Assembly (NCBI RefSeq): GCF_045679555.1
Contig: NC_092093.1
Location: 58,836,066-58,900,065 of the forward strand
Source: Salvelinus alpinus
Taxonomy: Eukaryota; Chordata; Actinopteri; Salmoniformes; Salmonidae
Direction of reading: 5' to 3'
DNA length: 64,000 nucleotides
Shown: piece after piece, positions 45,748 through 57,276 of the stretch
Numbering within the stretch: position 1 is the stretch's first letter
Layout of the letters: every line of letters starts with the position of its first letter
The notes under the pieces: model-generated
What the model saw: the letters and a program-made list of their open reading frames with translations, nothing else
Told to the model about the DNA's origin: nothing
The model's database searches: none
Program-made: the position numbers and the translations under genes

Positions 45748-46634
45748 CACTACAGTTCAAAAGTTTGTGGTCACTTAGAAATGTCCTTGTTTTTTAAAGA
45801 AAAACACTTTTGTCCATTAAAATAACATCAAATTGATCAGAAATACAGTGTAGACATTGTTAATGTTGTAAATGACTATTGTAGCTGGAAACGGTGGATT
45901 TTTAATGGAATATCTACATAGGCGTACAGAGGCCCATTTATCAGCAACCATCACTCCTGTGTTCCAATGGCACATTGTTAGCTAATCCAAGTTTATAATT
46001 TTAAAAGGCTAATTGATCATTAGAAAACCCTTTTGCAATTATTTTAGCACAGCTGAAATACGTTGTGCTGATTAAAGATGCAATAAAACTGGCCTTTTTT
46101 TTTATACTAGTTGAGTATTTGGAGCATCAGCATTTGTGGGTTAGATTACAGGCTCAAAATGGCCAGAAACAAATAACTTTCTTCTAAAACTCGTCAGTCT
46201 ATTCTTGTTCTGAGAATTGAAGGCTATTCCATGTGAGAAATTACCAAGAAACTGAAGATCTCGTACAACGCTGTCTACTACTCCCTTTACAGAACAGCGC
46301 AAACTGGCCCTAACCAGAATAGAAAGAGGAGTGGGAGGCCCCGCTGCACATCTGAGCAAGAGGACAAGTACATTAGAGTGTCTGGTTTGAAAAACGGATG
46401 CCTCACAAGTCAACAACTGGCAGCTTCATTAAATAGTACCTGCAAACCAGTCTCAATGTCAACAGTGAAGAGGTGACTGGGTTGTTGGCCTTCTAGGCAG
46501 AGTTGGAAAGAAAAAGCCATATCTCAGACTGGCCAATAAAAAGAAAAGATTAAGATGGGCAAAAAAATAAATATTTGCTTTTCTTTCAAAAGCAAGGACA
46601 TTTCTAAGTGACACCCAACTTTTGAACAGTAGTG
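45748..46634 (+). mobile_element. Tc1 element of a fourth family, internally deleted
   Basis: Both ends are present: CACTACAGTTCAAAAGTTTG after TA (45746-45747), and the complement AACTTTTGAACAGTAGTG ending at 46634. At 887 bp it is roughly half of a complete Tc1. The transposase remnant on the plus strand covers only the N-terminal helix-turn-helix region and is frameshifted (AATTACCAAGAAACTGAAGA near 46240), and catalytic blocks are missing. Confidence 0.87.
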
Positions 46635-47699
46635 TGCGTACGTACGTACAATTCCTGACATTTTATCCTAGTAACAATTCCCTGTCTTAGGTCAGTTAGG
46701 ATCACCACTTTATTTGAAGAATGTGAAATGTCAGAATAATAGTAGAGAATTATTTATTTCAGCTTTTATTTCTTTCATCACATTCCCAGTGGGTCAGAAG
46801 TTTACATATACTCAATTAGTATTTGGTAGCATTGCCTTAAACAATTTAAACTTGGGTTAAATGTTTCAGGTAGCCTTCCACACGCTTTCCACAGTAAGTT
46901 GGGTGAATGTTGGCCCATTCCTCCTGACAGAGCTGGTGTAACGGAGTCAGGTTTGTAGGCCTCCTTGCTCGCACACGCTTTTTCAGTTCTGCCCACAAAT
47001 CTTCTATGGGATTGAGGTCAGGGCTTTGTGATGGCCACTCCAATACCTTGACTTTGTTGTCCTTAAGCCATTTTGCCACAACTTTGGAAGTATGCTTGGG
47101 GTCATTGTACATTTGGAAGACCCATTTACGACCAAGCTTTAACTTCCTGACTGACGTCTTGAGATGTTGCTTCAATATATATCCACATAATTTTCCTACC
47201 TCATGATGCCAATTTTGTGAAGTGCAGCGGTCCCTCCTGCAGCAAAGCACCCCCACAACATGATGCTGCCACCCTCGAGCTTCACGGTTGGGATGGTGTT
47301 CTTCGGCTTGCAAGCACCCCCCTTTTTCTTCCACATAACAATGGTCATTATGGCCAAACAGTTCTATTTTAGTTTCATCAGACCAGAGGACATCTCTCCA
47401 AAAAGTACGATCTTTGTCCTCATGTGCAGTTGCAAACCGTAGTCTGGGTTTTTTATGGCGGTTTTAGAGCAGTGGCTTCTTCCTTGCTGAGCGACCTTTC
47501 AGGTTATGTCGATATTGGACTCGTTTAACTGTGGATATAGATACTTTTGTACCCGTTTCCTCCAGCATCTTCACAAGGTACTTTGCTGTTGTTCTGGGAT
47601 TGATTTGCACTTTTCGCATCAAAGTACGTTAATCTCTAGGAGACAGAACACGTCTCCTTCCTGAGCGGTATGACGGTTGCATGGTCACATGGTGTTTAT

Positions 47700-49359
47700 T
47701 AGAGGTCGACCGATTATGATTTTTCATCACCGATTTATTGGAGGACCAAAAAAAGCCGATACAGATTAATCGTCAGATTTTTTAAATGTATTTGTAATAA
47801 TGCCAATTACAACAATACTGAATGAACACTTATTATAACTTAATATAATACATCAATATATATTTTGCCTCAAATAAATAATCAAACATGTTCAATTTGG
47901 TTTACATAATGCAAAAACAAAGTGTTGGAGAAGAAAGTAAAAGTGCAATATGTGCCATGTAAGAAAGCTAACGTTTAAGTTCCTTGCTCAGAACCTGAGA
48001 ACATATGAAAGCTGGTGGTTCCTTTTAACATGAGTCTTCAATATTCCCAGGTAATACGTTTTAGGTTGTAGTTATTATAGGAATTATAGGACTATTTCTC
48101 TCTATACGATTTGTATTTCATATACCTTTGACTATTGGATGTTCTTATAGGCACTTTAGTATTGCCAGTGTAACAGTATACACTGGCAGTATACCCTCTC
48201 CTCGCTCCTACCTGGGCTCGAACCAGGAACACATCGACAACAGCCACCCTCGAAGCAGCGTTACCCATGCAGAGCAAGGGGAACAACCACTCCAAGTCTC
48301 AGAGCGAGTGACGTTTGAAACACTATTAGTGCGCACCCCGCTAACTAGCTAGCCATTTCACATCGGTTACACCAGCCTAATCTCGGGAGTTGATAGACTT
48401 GAAGTCATAAACAGCGCAAAGCTTGAAGCACAACGAAGAGCTGCTGGCAAAACGCACAAAAGTGCTGTTTGAATGAATGCTTACGAGCCTGCTCAGTCAG
48501 ACTGCTCTATCAAATCATATACTTAGTTATAACATAATAACACACAGAAATACGAGCCTTAGGTCATTTTGGTTGAATCCGGAAACTATAATCTCGAAAA
48601 CAAAACATTTATTCTTTCAGTGAAATACGGAACCGTTCTGTATTTTATCTAACGGGTGGCATCCATAAGTCTAAATATTCCTGATACATTGCACAACCTT
48701 CAATGTTATGTCATAATTACGTAAAATTCTGGCAAATTAGGCGGCCCAAACTGTTGCATATACACTGACTCTGCGTGCAATGAACGCAAGAGAAGTGACA
48801 CAATTTCACCTGGTTAATATTGCCTGCTAACCTGGATTTCTTTTAGCTAAATATGCAGGTTTCAAAATATATACTTCTGTGTATTGATTTTAAGAAAGGC
48901 ATTGATGTTTATGGTTAGGTACACATTGGAGCAACAATACGCACCGCATCGATTATATTCAATGCAGGACACGCTAGATAAACTAGTAATATCATCAACC
49001 ATGTGTAGTTAACTAGTGATTATGATTGATTGATTTGTTTTTTAGAAGATAAGTTTAATGCTAGCTAGCAACTTACTTTGGCTTACTGCATTCGCGTAAC
49101 AGGCAGGCTCCTCGTGGAGTGCAATGTAATCAGGTGGTTAGAGCGTTGGACTAGTTAACTGTAAGGTTGCAAGATTGAATCCCCGAGCTGACAGGGGCAG
49201 AACGACAGAGGCCGTCATTGAAAATAAGAATGTTTTCTTAACTGACTTGCCTAGTTAAATAAAGGTGTAAGATGTCCAAAAATACCGATTTCCGATTGTT
49301 ATGAATACTTGAAATCGGCCCTAATTAATCGGCCATTCCGAATAATCGGTCGACCTCTA
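47700..49359. mobile_element. hAT-like non-autonomous transposon, 1,660 bp
   Basis: The ends are inverted repeats TAGAGGTCGACCGATTATGA and the complement of ATAATCGGTCGACCTCTA. They are flanked by 8-bp target duplications GTGTTTAT (47692-47699) and GTGTTTAA (49360-49367), which match the uninterrupted sequence in the sister element. ATCGG/CCGAT motifs recur in both subterminal zones. No open frame resembles a hAT transposase. It carries a SINE (49112-49267) and a tRNA-like B box on the minus strand (GGTTCGAGCCC, 48224-48214). Confidence 0.9.
49112..49267 (+). mobile_element. tRNA-derived SINE inside the hAT-like element
   Basis: The tRNA-like head has GGTGGTTAGAGCGTTGGAC (A box region) and AGATTGAATCC (B box-like, 49172-49182), then CCCGAGCTGACAGGGGCAG. 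The tail is TGAAAATAAGAATGTTTTCT and CTGACTTGCCTAGTTAAATA. The head differs from the 12621 family but the tail is shared. Confidence 0.87.
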
Positions 49360-49811
49360 GTGTTTAAACTTGCGTACTATTGTTTGTACAGATGAACGTG
49401 GTACCTTCAGGCATTCGGAAATTGCTCCCAAGGATGAACCAGACTTGTGGCAGTCCACAATTTTTTTTCTGTCTTGGCTGATTTCTTTTGATTTTGCAAT
49501 GAGGTCAAGCAAAGAGGCAGTGAGTTTGAAGGTGGGCCTTGAAAATCATCCACAGGTACACCTCCAATTGACTCAAATGATGTCAATTAGCCTATCAGAA
49601 GCTTCTAAAGCCATGGCATTTTCCAAGCTGTTTAAAGGCACAGTCAACTTGTTGTATGTAAACTTCTGACCCACTGGAATTGTGATAGTGAGTTATAACA
49701 ATTGTTGGAATAATGACTTGTCATGCACTAAGTAGATGTCCTAACCGACTTGCCAAAACTATAGTCTGTTAACAATTGTGTATAAGTGTATGTAAACTTC
49801 CTACTTCAACG

Positions 49812-50659
49812 GTTCATACATGCATACATATGCAAGCTGTGTTGAGACTGGGATCAGGGAGTATCTGTTCCTGTGTGTTTGTGAGTAGAATGTGGATCAG
49901 GGAGAGAGTATCTGTTCCTGTGTGTTTGTAGAAAGTGGGTTGGGTGGAGTTCTGGCTCTATTTCCTGAACTTTGTCCACAATCAATGTTCCATTTATAGA
50001 AATCAATGTGCAGGGTGGCTGGAGGGCTGGGGGGTGTTGGGAGAGAAAAGAGGGAGAGCTGTTCCAACTTCCAATAGAGCTAGTGGAAGTGGGCCAGACC
50101 CTAGTGTTCAGTCCACCTTTAGTAAACCGTGAAACATTAACCACCTTCAAGCACACTATACCTCCCAGCTGTGTTGGGTGGAAAGAGTTGGGTGAAAGCT
50201 GTGGAGGGAGATAAGATTGAGTTGAGTGTGGGGCAGGGTTTGTTGGTAGTCTGACAGTGTGTCACAATCCACAGACGGGACTATAAAAAGCGCATCATAA
50301 AATGGTTTGGATAACTGGCCCTCGCCTTTGTCCACTCCCTACGGAGGGACGGGAGAGGGGGACGGGAGAGGGGGAAGAGCGAGACGCAGGCCTGAGACAT
50401 ACTATACTGATGTGTCTGCTGCTTTTAATGCAGAGCCTCCTTTCTCGTAGCATGGGGCTGTAAGGTCAGTGTTGTCAGGGACAGAGGCATTTCACTTTAA
50501 ATGAAATCTCTTCTTCCACTTGTCACTGAGCCTTTCCGATGGACAGCACCTAAATGCCAGGGAAAAGTCTAAAGGCTTGGAAAACCTCTCTGTCCATCTC
50601 CTGGACGTGACTGTAAGAGTATGATTGTCTGTCCTGACCCCTCGTTCGCTGTCATTTCC
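49812..50659. other. Unassigned DNA left of the pyrimidine array
   Basis: Contains a short direct repeat (GGGAGTATCTGTTCCTGTGT, twice, about 49857 and 49902) and a duplicated GACGGGAGAGGGG at about 50350. No supported gene. Confidence 0.45.
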
Positions 50660-51032
50660 AATACGCTATCTCCCTCTCTCCCCACCGCTCGCCCTCTCTC
50701 CCCCCACCGCTCGCCCTCTCTCCCCCCACCGCTCGCCCTCTCTCCCCCCACCGCTCGCCCTCTCTCCCCCCCACCGCTCGCCCTCTCTCCCCCCCACCGC
50801 TCGCCCTCTCTCCCCCCCACCGCTCGCCCTCTCTCCCCCCACCGCTCGGCCCTCGCTCCCCCCACCTCTCGCCCGCTCTCCCCCCACCGCTCGGCCCTCT
50901 TCCCCCGCCCTCTCCCCCCGCTCGCCCTCTCTTTCTCTCTCCCCCCGCTCGCCCTCTCTTTCTCCTTCCCCCCGCTCGCCCTCTCTCTCTCTCCCCCCGC
51001 TCGCCCTCTCTCTCTCTCTCACCCCGCTCGCC

Positions 51033-51063
<31 letters not shown>

Positions 51064-51156
51064 TCTCGCCCTCTATCTCTCTCTCGACCTCTCTCTCTCT
51101 CTCCCTCTCTCTCTCTCTCGCCCTCTCTCTCTCTCTCGCCCTCTCTCTCTCTCTCG

Positions 51157-51189
<33 letters not shown>

Positions 51190-52267
51190 CGTCTCTCTCT
51201 CTCGCCGTCTCTCTCTCTCGCCGTCTCTCTCTCTCGCCGTCTCTCTCTCGCCCTCTGTCTCTCTCTCGCCCTCTGTCTCTCTCTCGCCCCCTGTCTCTCG
51301 CCCCTGTCTCTCGCCCTCTGTCTCTCGCCCTCTGTCTCTCTCTCGCCCTCTCTCTCGCCCTCTCTCTCGCCCTCTCTCTCCGCCCTCTCTCTCCGCCCTC
51401 TCTCTCCGCCCTCTCTCTCGCCCTCTCTCTCTCTCTCCCCCCGCTCGCCCTCTCTCTCCGCCCTCTCTCTCCGCCCTCTCTCTCCGCCCTCTCTCTCCGC
51501 CCTCTCTCTCCGCCCTCTCTCTCCGCCCTCTCTCTCTCGCCCTCTCTCTCTCGCCCTCTCTCTCGCCCTCTCTCTCGCCCTCTCTCTCTCTCTCTCTCTC
51601 GCCCCCTCTCTCTCGCCCCCTCTCTCTCGCCCCCCTCTCTCTCTCTCTCGCCCCCTCTCTCTCTCTCTCTCTCGCCCTCTCTCTCTCTCTCTCGCCCTCT
51701 CTCTCTCTCTCTCTCTCGCCCTCCCCTCTCTCTCTCTCTCTCGCCCTCCCCTCTCTCTCTCTCTCTCGCCCCCTCTCTCTCTCTCGCCCCCCTCTCTCTC
51801 TCTCGCCCCCTCTCTCTCTCTCTCTCTCGCCCCCTCTCTCTCTCTCTCTCGCCCCCTCTCTCGCCCCCTCTCTCTCTCTCTCTCGCCCCCTCTCTCTCTC
51901 TCGCCCCCTCTCTCTCTCTCTCGCCCCCTCTCTCTCTCTCTCGCCCCCTCTCTCTCTCTCTCTCGCCCCCTCTCTCTCTCTCGCCCCCTCTCTCTCTCTC
52001 GCCCCCTCTCTCTCTCTCGCCCCCTCTCTCTCGCCCCCTCTCTCTCTCTCTCGCCCCCTCTCTCTCTCTCGCCCCCTCTCTCTCTCTCTCGCCCCCTCTC
52101 TCTCTCTCTCTCTCTCTCGCCCCCTCTCTCTCTCTCTCTCTCGCCCCCTCTCTCTCTCTCTCTCTCGCCCCCTCTCTCTCTCTCTCTCTCTCGCCCCCTC
52201 TCTCTCTATCTCTCTCGCCCCCTCTCTCTCTCTCTCTCGCCCCCTCTCTCTCTCTCTCTCTCTCGCC

Positions 52268-52328
<61 letters not shown>

Positions 52329-52467
52329 CCTCTCTCTCTCTCTCTCTCTCTCGCCCCCTCTCTCTCTCTCTCTCGCCCTCCCCTCTCTCTCTCTCTCTCG
52401 CCCCCTCTCTCTCTCTCTCTCTCGCCCCTCTCTCTCTCTCTCTCTCGCCCCTCTCTCTCTCTCTCGC

Positions 52468-52501
<34 letters not shown>

Positions 52502-52620
52502 CCCCTCTCTCTCGCCCCCTCTCTCTCGCCCCCTCTCTCTCTCTCTCGCCCCCTCTCTCTCGCCCCCTCTCTCTCGCCCCCTCTCTCTCGCCCCCTCTCT
52601 CTCTCTCTCTCTCTCTCGCC

Positions 52621-52651
<31 letters not shown>

Positions 52652-52766
52652 CCTCTCTCTCTCGCCCCCTCTCTCTCTCTCTCTCTCGCCCCCTCTCTCT
52701 CTCTCTCTCTCTCTCTCTCGCCCCCTCTCTCTCTCTCTCTCGCCCCCTCTCTCTCTCTCTCTCGCC

Positions 52767-52803
<37 letters not shown>

Positions 52804-54690
52804 TCTCTCTCTCGCCCTCTCTCTCTCTCTCTCGCCCCCTCTCTCTCTCTCGCCCTCTCTCTCTCGCCCCCTCTCTCGCTCGCCCCCTCTCTCGCCCCCT
52901 CTCTCTCTCTCTCTTGCCCCCTCTCTCTCTCTCTCGCCCCCTCTCTCTCTCTCTCGCCCCATCTCTCTCTCTCTCGCCCCCTCTCTCTCTCTCGCCCTCT
53001 CTCTCTCTCTCGCCCCCTCTCTCTCGCCCCCTCTCTCTCTCTCTCTCGCCCCCCTCTCCTCTCTCTCTCTCTCTCTCTCTCTCGCCCCCCTCTCTCTCTC
53101 TCGCCCCCCTCTCTCTCTCTCCGCCCTCTCTCTCTCTCTCCGCCCTCTCGCTCCATCCCCCCTCTCGCTCCAGCCCCCCTCTCGCCCTCGTTCTCTCCCC
53201 CCCTCTCGTTCTCTCCTCTCCCCCCTCTCCCCCTCTCTCTCTCTCTCCGCTCTCGCCCCCCTCTCGCTCTCCCCCCCTCTCCCCCTTGCCCTTCCTCTCG
53301 CTCTCGCCCTCGCTCTTGCCCTTGCTCTCGCCCCCCTCTCGCCCTCGCTCTCGCCCCCCTCTCGCTCTCGCCCTCGCTCTCGCCCCCCTCTCTCTCTCGC
53401 CCCCTCTCTCTCTCTCTCGCCCCCTCTCTCTCTCTCGCCCCCTCTCTCTCTCTCTCTCGCCCCCTCTCTCTCTCGCCCCCTCTCTCTCTCGCCCCCTCTC
53501 TCTCTCGCCCCCTCTCACTCTCTCTCGCCCCCTCTCTCTCTCGCCCCCTCTCTCTCTCGCCCCCTCTCTCTCTTGCCACCTCTCTCTCGCCCCCTCTCTC
53601 TCTCTCGCCCCCTCTCTCTCTCTCGCCCCCTCTCTCTCTCTCGCCCCCTCTCTCTCTCTCGCCCCCTCTCTCTCTCGCCCCCTCTCTCTCTCTCTCGCCC
53701 CCTCTCTCTCTCTCTCTCGCCCCCTCTCTCTCTCTCTCTCTCGCCCCCTCTCTCTCTCTCTCTCGCCCCCTCTCTCTCTCGCCCCCTCTCTCTCTCGCCC
53801 CCTCTCTCTCTCGCCCCCTCTCTCTCTCGCCCCCTCTCTCTCTCGCCCCCTCTCTCTCTCGCCCCCTCTCTCTCTCGCCCCCTCTCTCTCTCGCCCCCTC
53901 TCTCTCTCGCCCCCTCTCTCTCTCGCCCCCTCTCACTCTCTCTCGCCCCCTCTCTCTCTCGCCCCCTCTCTCTCTCGCCACCTCTCTCTCTCGCCCCCTC
54001 TCTCTCTCTCGCCCCCTCTCTCTCTCTCGCCCCCTCTCTCTCTCGCCCCCTCTCTCTCTCGCCCCCTCTCGCCCCCTCTCTCCCTCTCTCTCTCGCCCTC
54101 TCTCTCTCGCCCCCCTCTCTCTCGCCCCCCTCTCTCTCGGCCCTCTCTCTCTCCGCCCTCTCTCTCTCTCTCCGCCCTCTCGCTCCATCCCCCCTCTCGT
54201 TCCAGCCCCCCTCTCGTTCTCTCCTCTCCCCCCTCTCCCCCTCTCTCTCTCTCTCCGCTCTCGCCCCCCTCTCGCCCTCGCTCTCGCCCCCCTCTCGCTC
54301 TCGCTCTCGCTCTCGCCCTCGCTCTCGCCCCCCTCTCGCCCATGCTCTCGCCCCCTCTCGCCCCCCTCTCGCTCGCCCTCGCTCCCGACCCCCTCGCTCC
54401 CGACCCCTTCGCCCTCTCTGCCCTCGCCCTCTCTGCCCTCGCCCTCTCCGCCACTCTCGCTCTCTCTGCCCCTCTCGCTCTCTCCGCCACTCTCCCACCC
54501 CTCCTGCCCTCGTTCTCTCCTCTCGCCCTCGCTCTCGCCCCCCTCTCGCCCTCGCTCCCGACCCCCCTCCCCCTCGCCCTCTCTGCCCTCTCTGCCCTCG
54601 CCCTCTCTCTCGCTCTCTCTGCCCTCGCCCTCTCTCTCGCTCTCTCTCGCTCTCTCTCGCTCTCTCTCTCTAGCTCTCACTCTTTCTTGC
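50660..54690. repeat. 4-kb polypyrimidine satellite of (CT)n-CGCCCC units
   Basis: The plus strand is almost only C and T, with G nearly restricted to CG. Sub-blocks: 22-23 bp units CCGCTCGCCCTCTCTCCCCC (about 50680-50900); GCCGTCTCTCTCT units (51180-51300); 13-bp CGCCCTCTCTCTC units (51375-51540); variable (CT)3-12 CGCCCC units (51590-53110 and 53390-54110); and irregular blocks with CTCGCTCCATCCCC. Long open frames of Ser/Leu/Pro on plus and Arg/Glu/Gly on minus (up to about 1,370 codons) arise because stop codons cannot form. Confidence 0.97.
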
Positions 54691-54739
54691 AGCTAGCTCA
54701 CCCAGGATGCCGCTCGCTGCCGTGGGGGACATGTGTCAC

Positions 54740-55060
54740 GGGGCCTTAGGCTTGCACAGTCAATCAGCTGTCACCGCCGGCCGACACTCGGCTAGTGCTA
54801 CAGCTACGTGGCCCCGGCTAATTAGAAAAAGGTCCCTTGTTATTTCTGCCTGCTACTCCTGAAATAATGCAATTATGTCTCACTGGTGCCATGCATATGG
54901 AGATGCGTTGGCATCCGCTTGGGCTCATGAGCCGCACCCCCGCTGGAAAGAAAGCTATCCGACATGAGGGTGATCTAATCGCATGGGAATCAGCTAATGG
55001 TAATTGGAGCCTTGTACTGTAATTGGTCACTATGTAGTGGTATGTATGGAGTGTCAACAA
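54740..55060. other. Possible conserved noncoding segment
   Basis: High-complexity, repeat-free sequence right after the pyrimidine array. It has GGCTAATTAGAAAA (homeodomain core), TAATGCAATTATG, ATGCATATGGAGATG (POU-like) and GGTAATTGGAGC. No coding support. Confidence 0.33.
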
Positions 55061-56412
55061 ATCGACTGGGGGGTGTAATGACCCTGTCATGGTGTGTGTG
55101 TGTGCGCATATCTGTCCCCACATTTACTTTTGTTCAGGAAACGCAATGCTTTCCTTCCTTTATGTTGTGCCTCCAGAGTCCAGACAACCTGTGATGCGGA
55201 GATTGTCTCAGAGGAATATCGTAATAATGAAGATTAAAGTAAATACACAGATTTATGGTTTACAGAGTGTGCCTCTGAACAGGCTGGCACCACAGATGGG
55301 CCCACAAATGAAGACACAAATCTTCAAGTGAAATTTATGCTTTTCCTTAAAGATCATTGGGATTAGGGCAAATGTAATCCTGACTCGATGACTCCTGTCG
55401 AAGCCTTGATTATTCATCTCATGACTCTCTCCCGTGTTGGATGTTCTTAAGTGTCCCCCGCACTCCCTGCTGTGAATATCTTCCATTTATTATCTCTGTA
55501 GAGGAGCACTTCTGGATCTTTAAGTCATAACATTGGCTCTTTGTCCTGTTTACAATGATTTACAGATGATATCACATCTCCTTATTTTTTTCAGTAGGTT
55601 TCATTGATGTTATGTTTACTTGCTTCCCAGCAGTAGCATGTGATTTAGTGACCCATCAGTGTTTTATTTGTATTGTTTTGTAATTACATTCTTGTTTTTA
55701 CTGTTTTATTGGGGATAATGAATCATAAATTACAGACAGACATTGTACGAAGCGTTAGCCCCAACCCCCTGACCCATCACAATTTGAAATATGAAACTGT
55801 TTTCTTTTGTCGTGTGAAGCGTTGGAGGGCGAGTGGGTCCGTCCCTGTCTGGTTTGTTGGATAAACTCTCACGACATGGCCCCTGTTGTCAAGCTCACAG
55901 TTTTCCGCTTCGTTGCACCAGGCTCTTCCTTTTCCTCCCTCCCTCCCTCCATTCCCACTCTCCCCCAGCCCAGTATCACCAGGGAGTAGGAATGGGAAGG
56001 AGGGAGGAGAGGGGGGAATAGTCCCTGAGGGCACATCGGGAATAAAGACCAGAAATGACTACCTGATGACTAGCAGGCATGTTTGGGGAGGCATTGCGAC
56101 GAAAGCGGTTAAAGGAAATTAGCGTCACGCTGGAGCAGGGCACCACCTGGCAATCTGCACAGTGAGAGGAGCCTGCTGTGGCCATTCTGGTTGTTGTCTC
56201 TGGAATGCCCCAATGATTGCCAGTGTGAATAGGGAGGCTGTGGAACACAGTAGCGTGTGTGAAGTTATCTGAAGGGTTTCAAATTCAAGAAACGTTTACA
56301 AAGTTCCGAAGTGTTTGAATGGAGGGATTCCACCAAGGGTATCCTCCAACCGGGATTGATGAAAACCCTGGAACTTTGGGAAAGTTGTTGCCATTTTACA
56401 ACCCTAGTTATG
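55061..56412. other. Unassigned DNA
   Basis: No supported gene. A purine/pyrimidine patch at about 55930-56020 accounts for short open frames. Confidence 0.4.
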
Positions 56413-57274
56413 TCAAATCAAATTTTATTGGTCACATACACGTGTTTAGCAGATGTTATTCCGAGTGTAGCGAAATGCTTGTGCTTCCAGTTCCGACAGT
56501 GCAGCAATATCTAAAAGGTAATATCTAACAATTTCACAACAAATACCTAATTCATTCAAATCTAAGTAAAGGAGTGGAATTAAGAATATACAAATATATG
56601 GACGAGCAATGTTAGAGCGGCATAAAATAAGATGCAGTAGAATAGTATATAATACAGTATATACATATGAGATGAGTAATGCAAGATATTTAAACATTAT
56701 TAAAGTGACATTTATTAAAGTGTCCAATGATTTCAAGTCTGTATGTAGGAAGCAGCCTCTCTGTGTTAGTGATGGCTGTTTAGCAGTCTGATGGCCTTGA
56801 GATAGAAGCTGTTTTTCAGTCTCTCGGTCCCTGCTTTGATGCACCTGTACTGACCTCGCCTTCTGGATGATAGCGGGGTGAACAGGCAGTGGCTCGGGTG
56901 GTTGTCCTTGGTGATCTTTTTGGCCGTCCTGTGACATCGGGTGGTGTAGGTGTCCTGGAGGGGAGGTAGTTTGCCCCCGGTAATTTGTTGGGCAGACCTC
57001 ACTACCCTCTGGAGAGCCCTGTGGTTGCGCTCGGTGCAGTTGCGGGGATACAGCCCGACAGGATGCTCTCAATTGTGCATCTGTGAAAGTTTGTCAGGGT
57101 TTTGGGTGACAAGCCAAATTTCTTCAGCCTCCTGAGGTTGAAGAGGTGCTGTTGCGCCTTCTTCACCACACTGTCTGTCTGAGTGGACCATGTCAGTGAT
57201 ATGTACGCCGAGGAACTTGAGGCTTTCCACCTTCTCCACTGCGGTCCCGTTGATGTGGCTAGGGGGGTGCTCCC
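56413..57274 (-). mobile_element. LINE copy D, 5'-truncated 3' end
   Basis: On the minus strand it begins in the RT C-terminal region (complement of GGGTGCTCCCT at 57274), continues through [19 protein letters not shown] and [20 protein letters not shown] (about 56860-56790), and ends in TAAAATTTGATTTGA at 56413. Several small deletions break the frame. The 3' UTR unit is single. Confidence 0.9.
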
Positions 57275-57276
57275 TG

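Larger units (their letters stand above)
46846..49499 (-). pseudogene. Sleeping-Beauty-type transposase, split and mutated
   Basis: The N-terminus lies right of the insertion (minus strand, about 49499-49368) and the start codon reads ATT instead of ATG. The C-terminal part (47334-46846) is open but shifted at its beginning. It contains [20 protein letters not shown], where the expected catalytic Asp before NDPKHT is Tyr, then [19 protein letters not shown] with the Glu retained. The insertion of 1,660 bp separates the DNA-binding and catalytic parts. This copy is inactive for at least three independent reasons. Confidence 0.88.
46648..49811 (-). mobile_element. Second Sleeping-Beauty-type element, interrupted by a hAT-like element
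   Basis: The left outer repeat is missing: sequence starts at ACAATTCCTGACATTTTATC. The right end is near 49811 (TGTAAACTTCCTACTTCAAC). The inner repeat CAGTGGGTCAGAAGTTTACA is at about 46787 and its complement at about 49665. Removing 47700-49359 joins sequence colinear with the element at 38546. Confidence 0.92.

Noticed and set aside
50621..54749. Open frames of over 1,300 codons encoding Ser/Leu/Pro or Arg/Glu/Gly repeats
   Set aside because: C/T-only DNA cannot form plus-strand stop codons and rarely forms minus-strand ones. All frames are open and no domain or start context exists.
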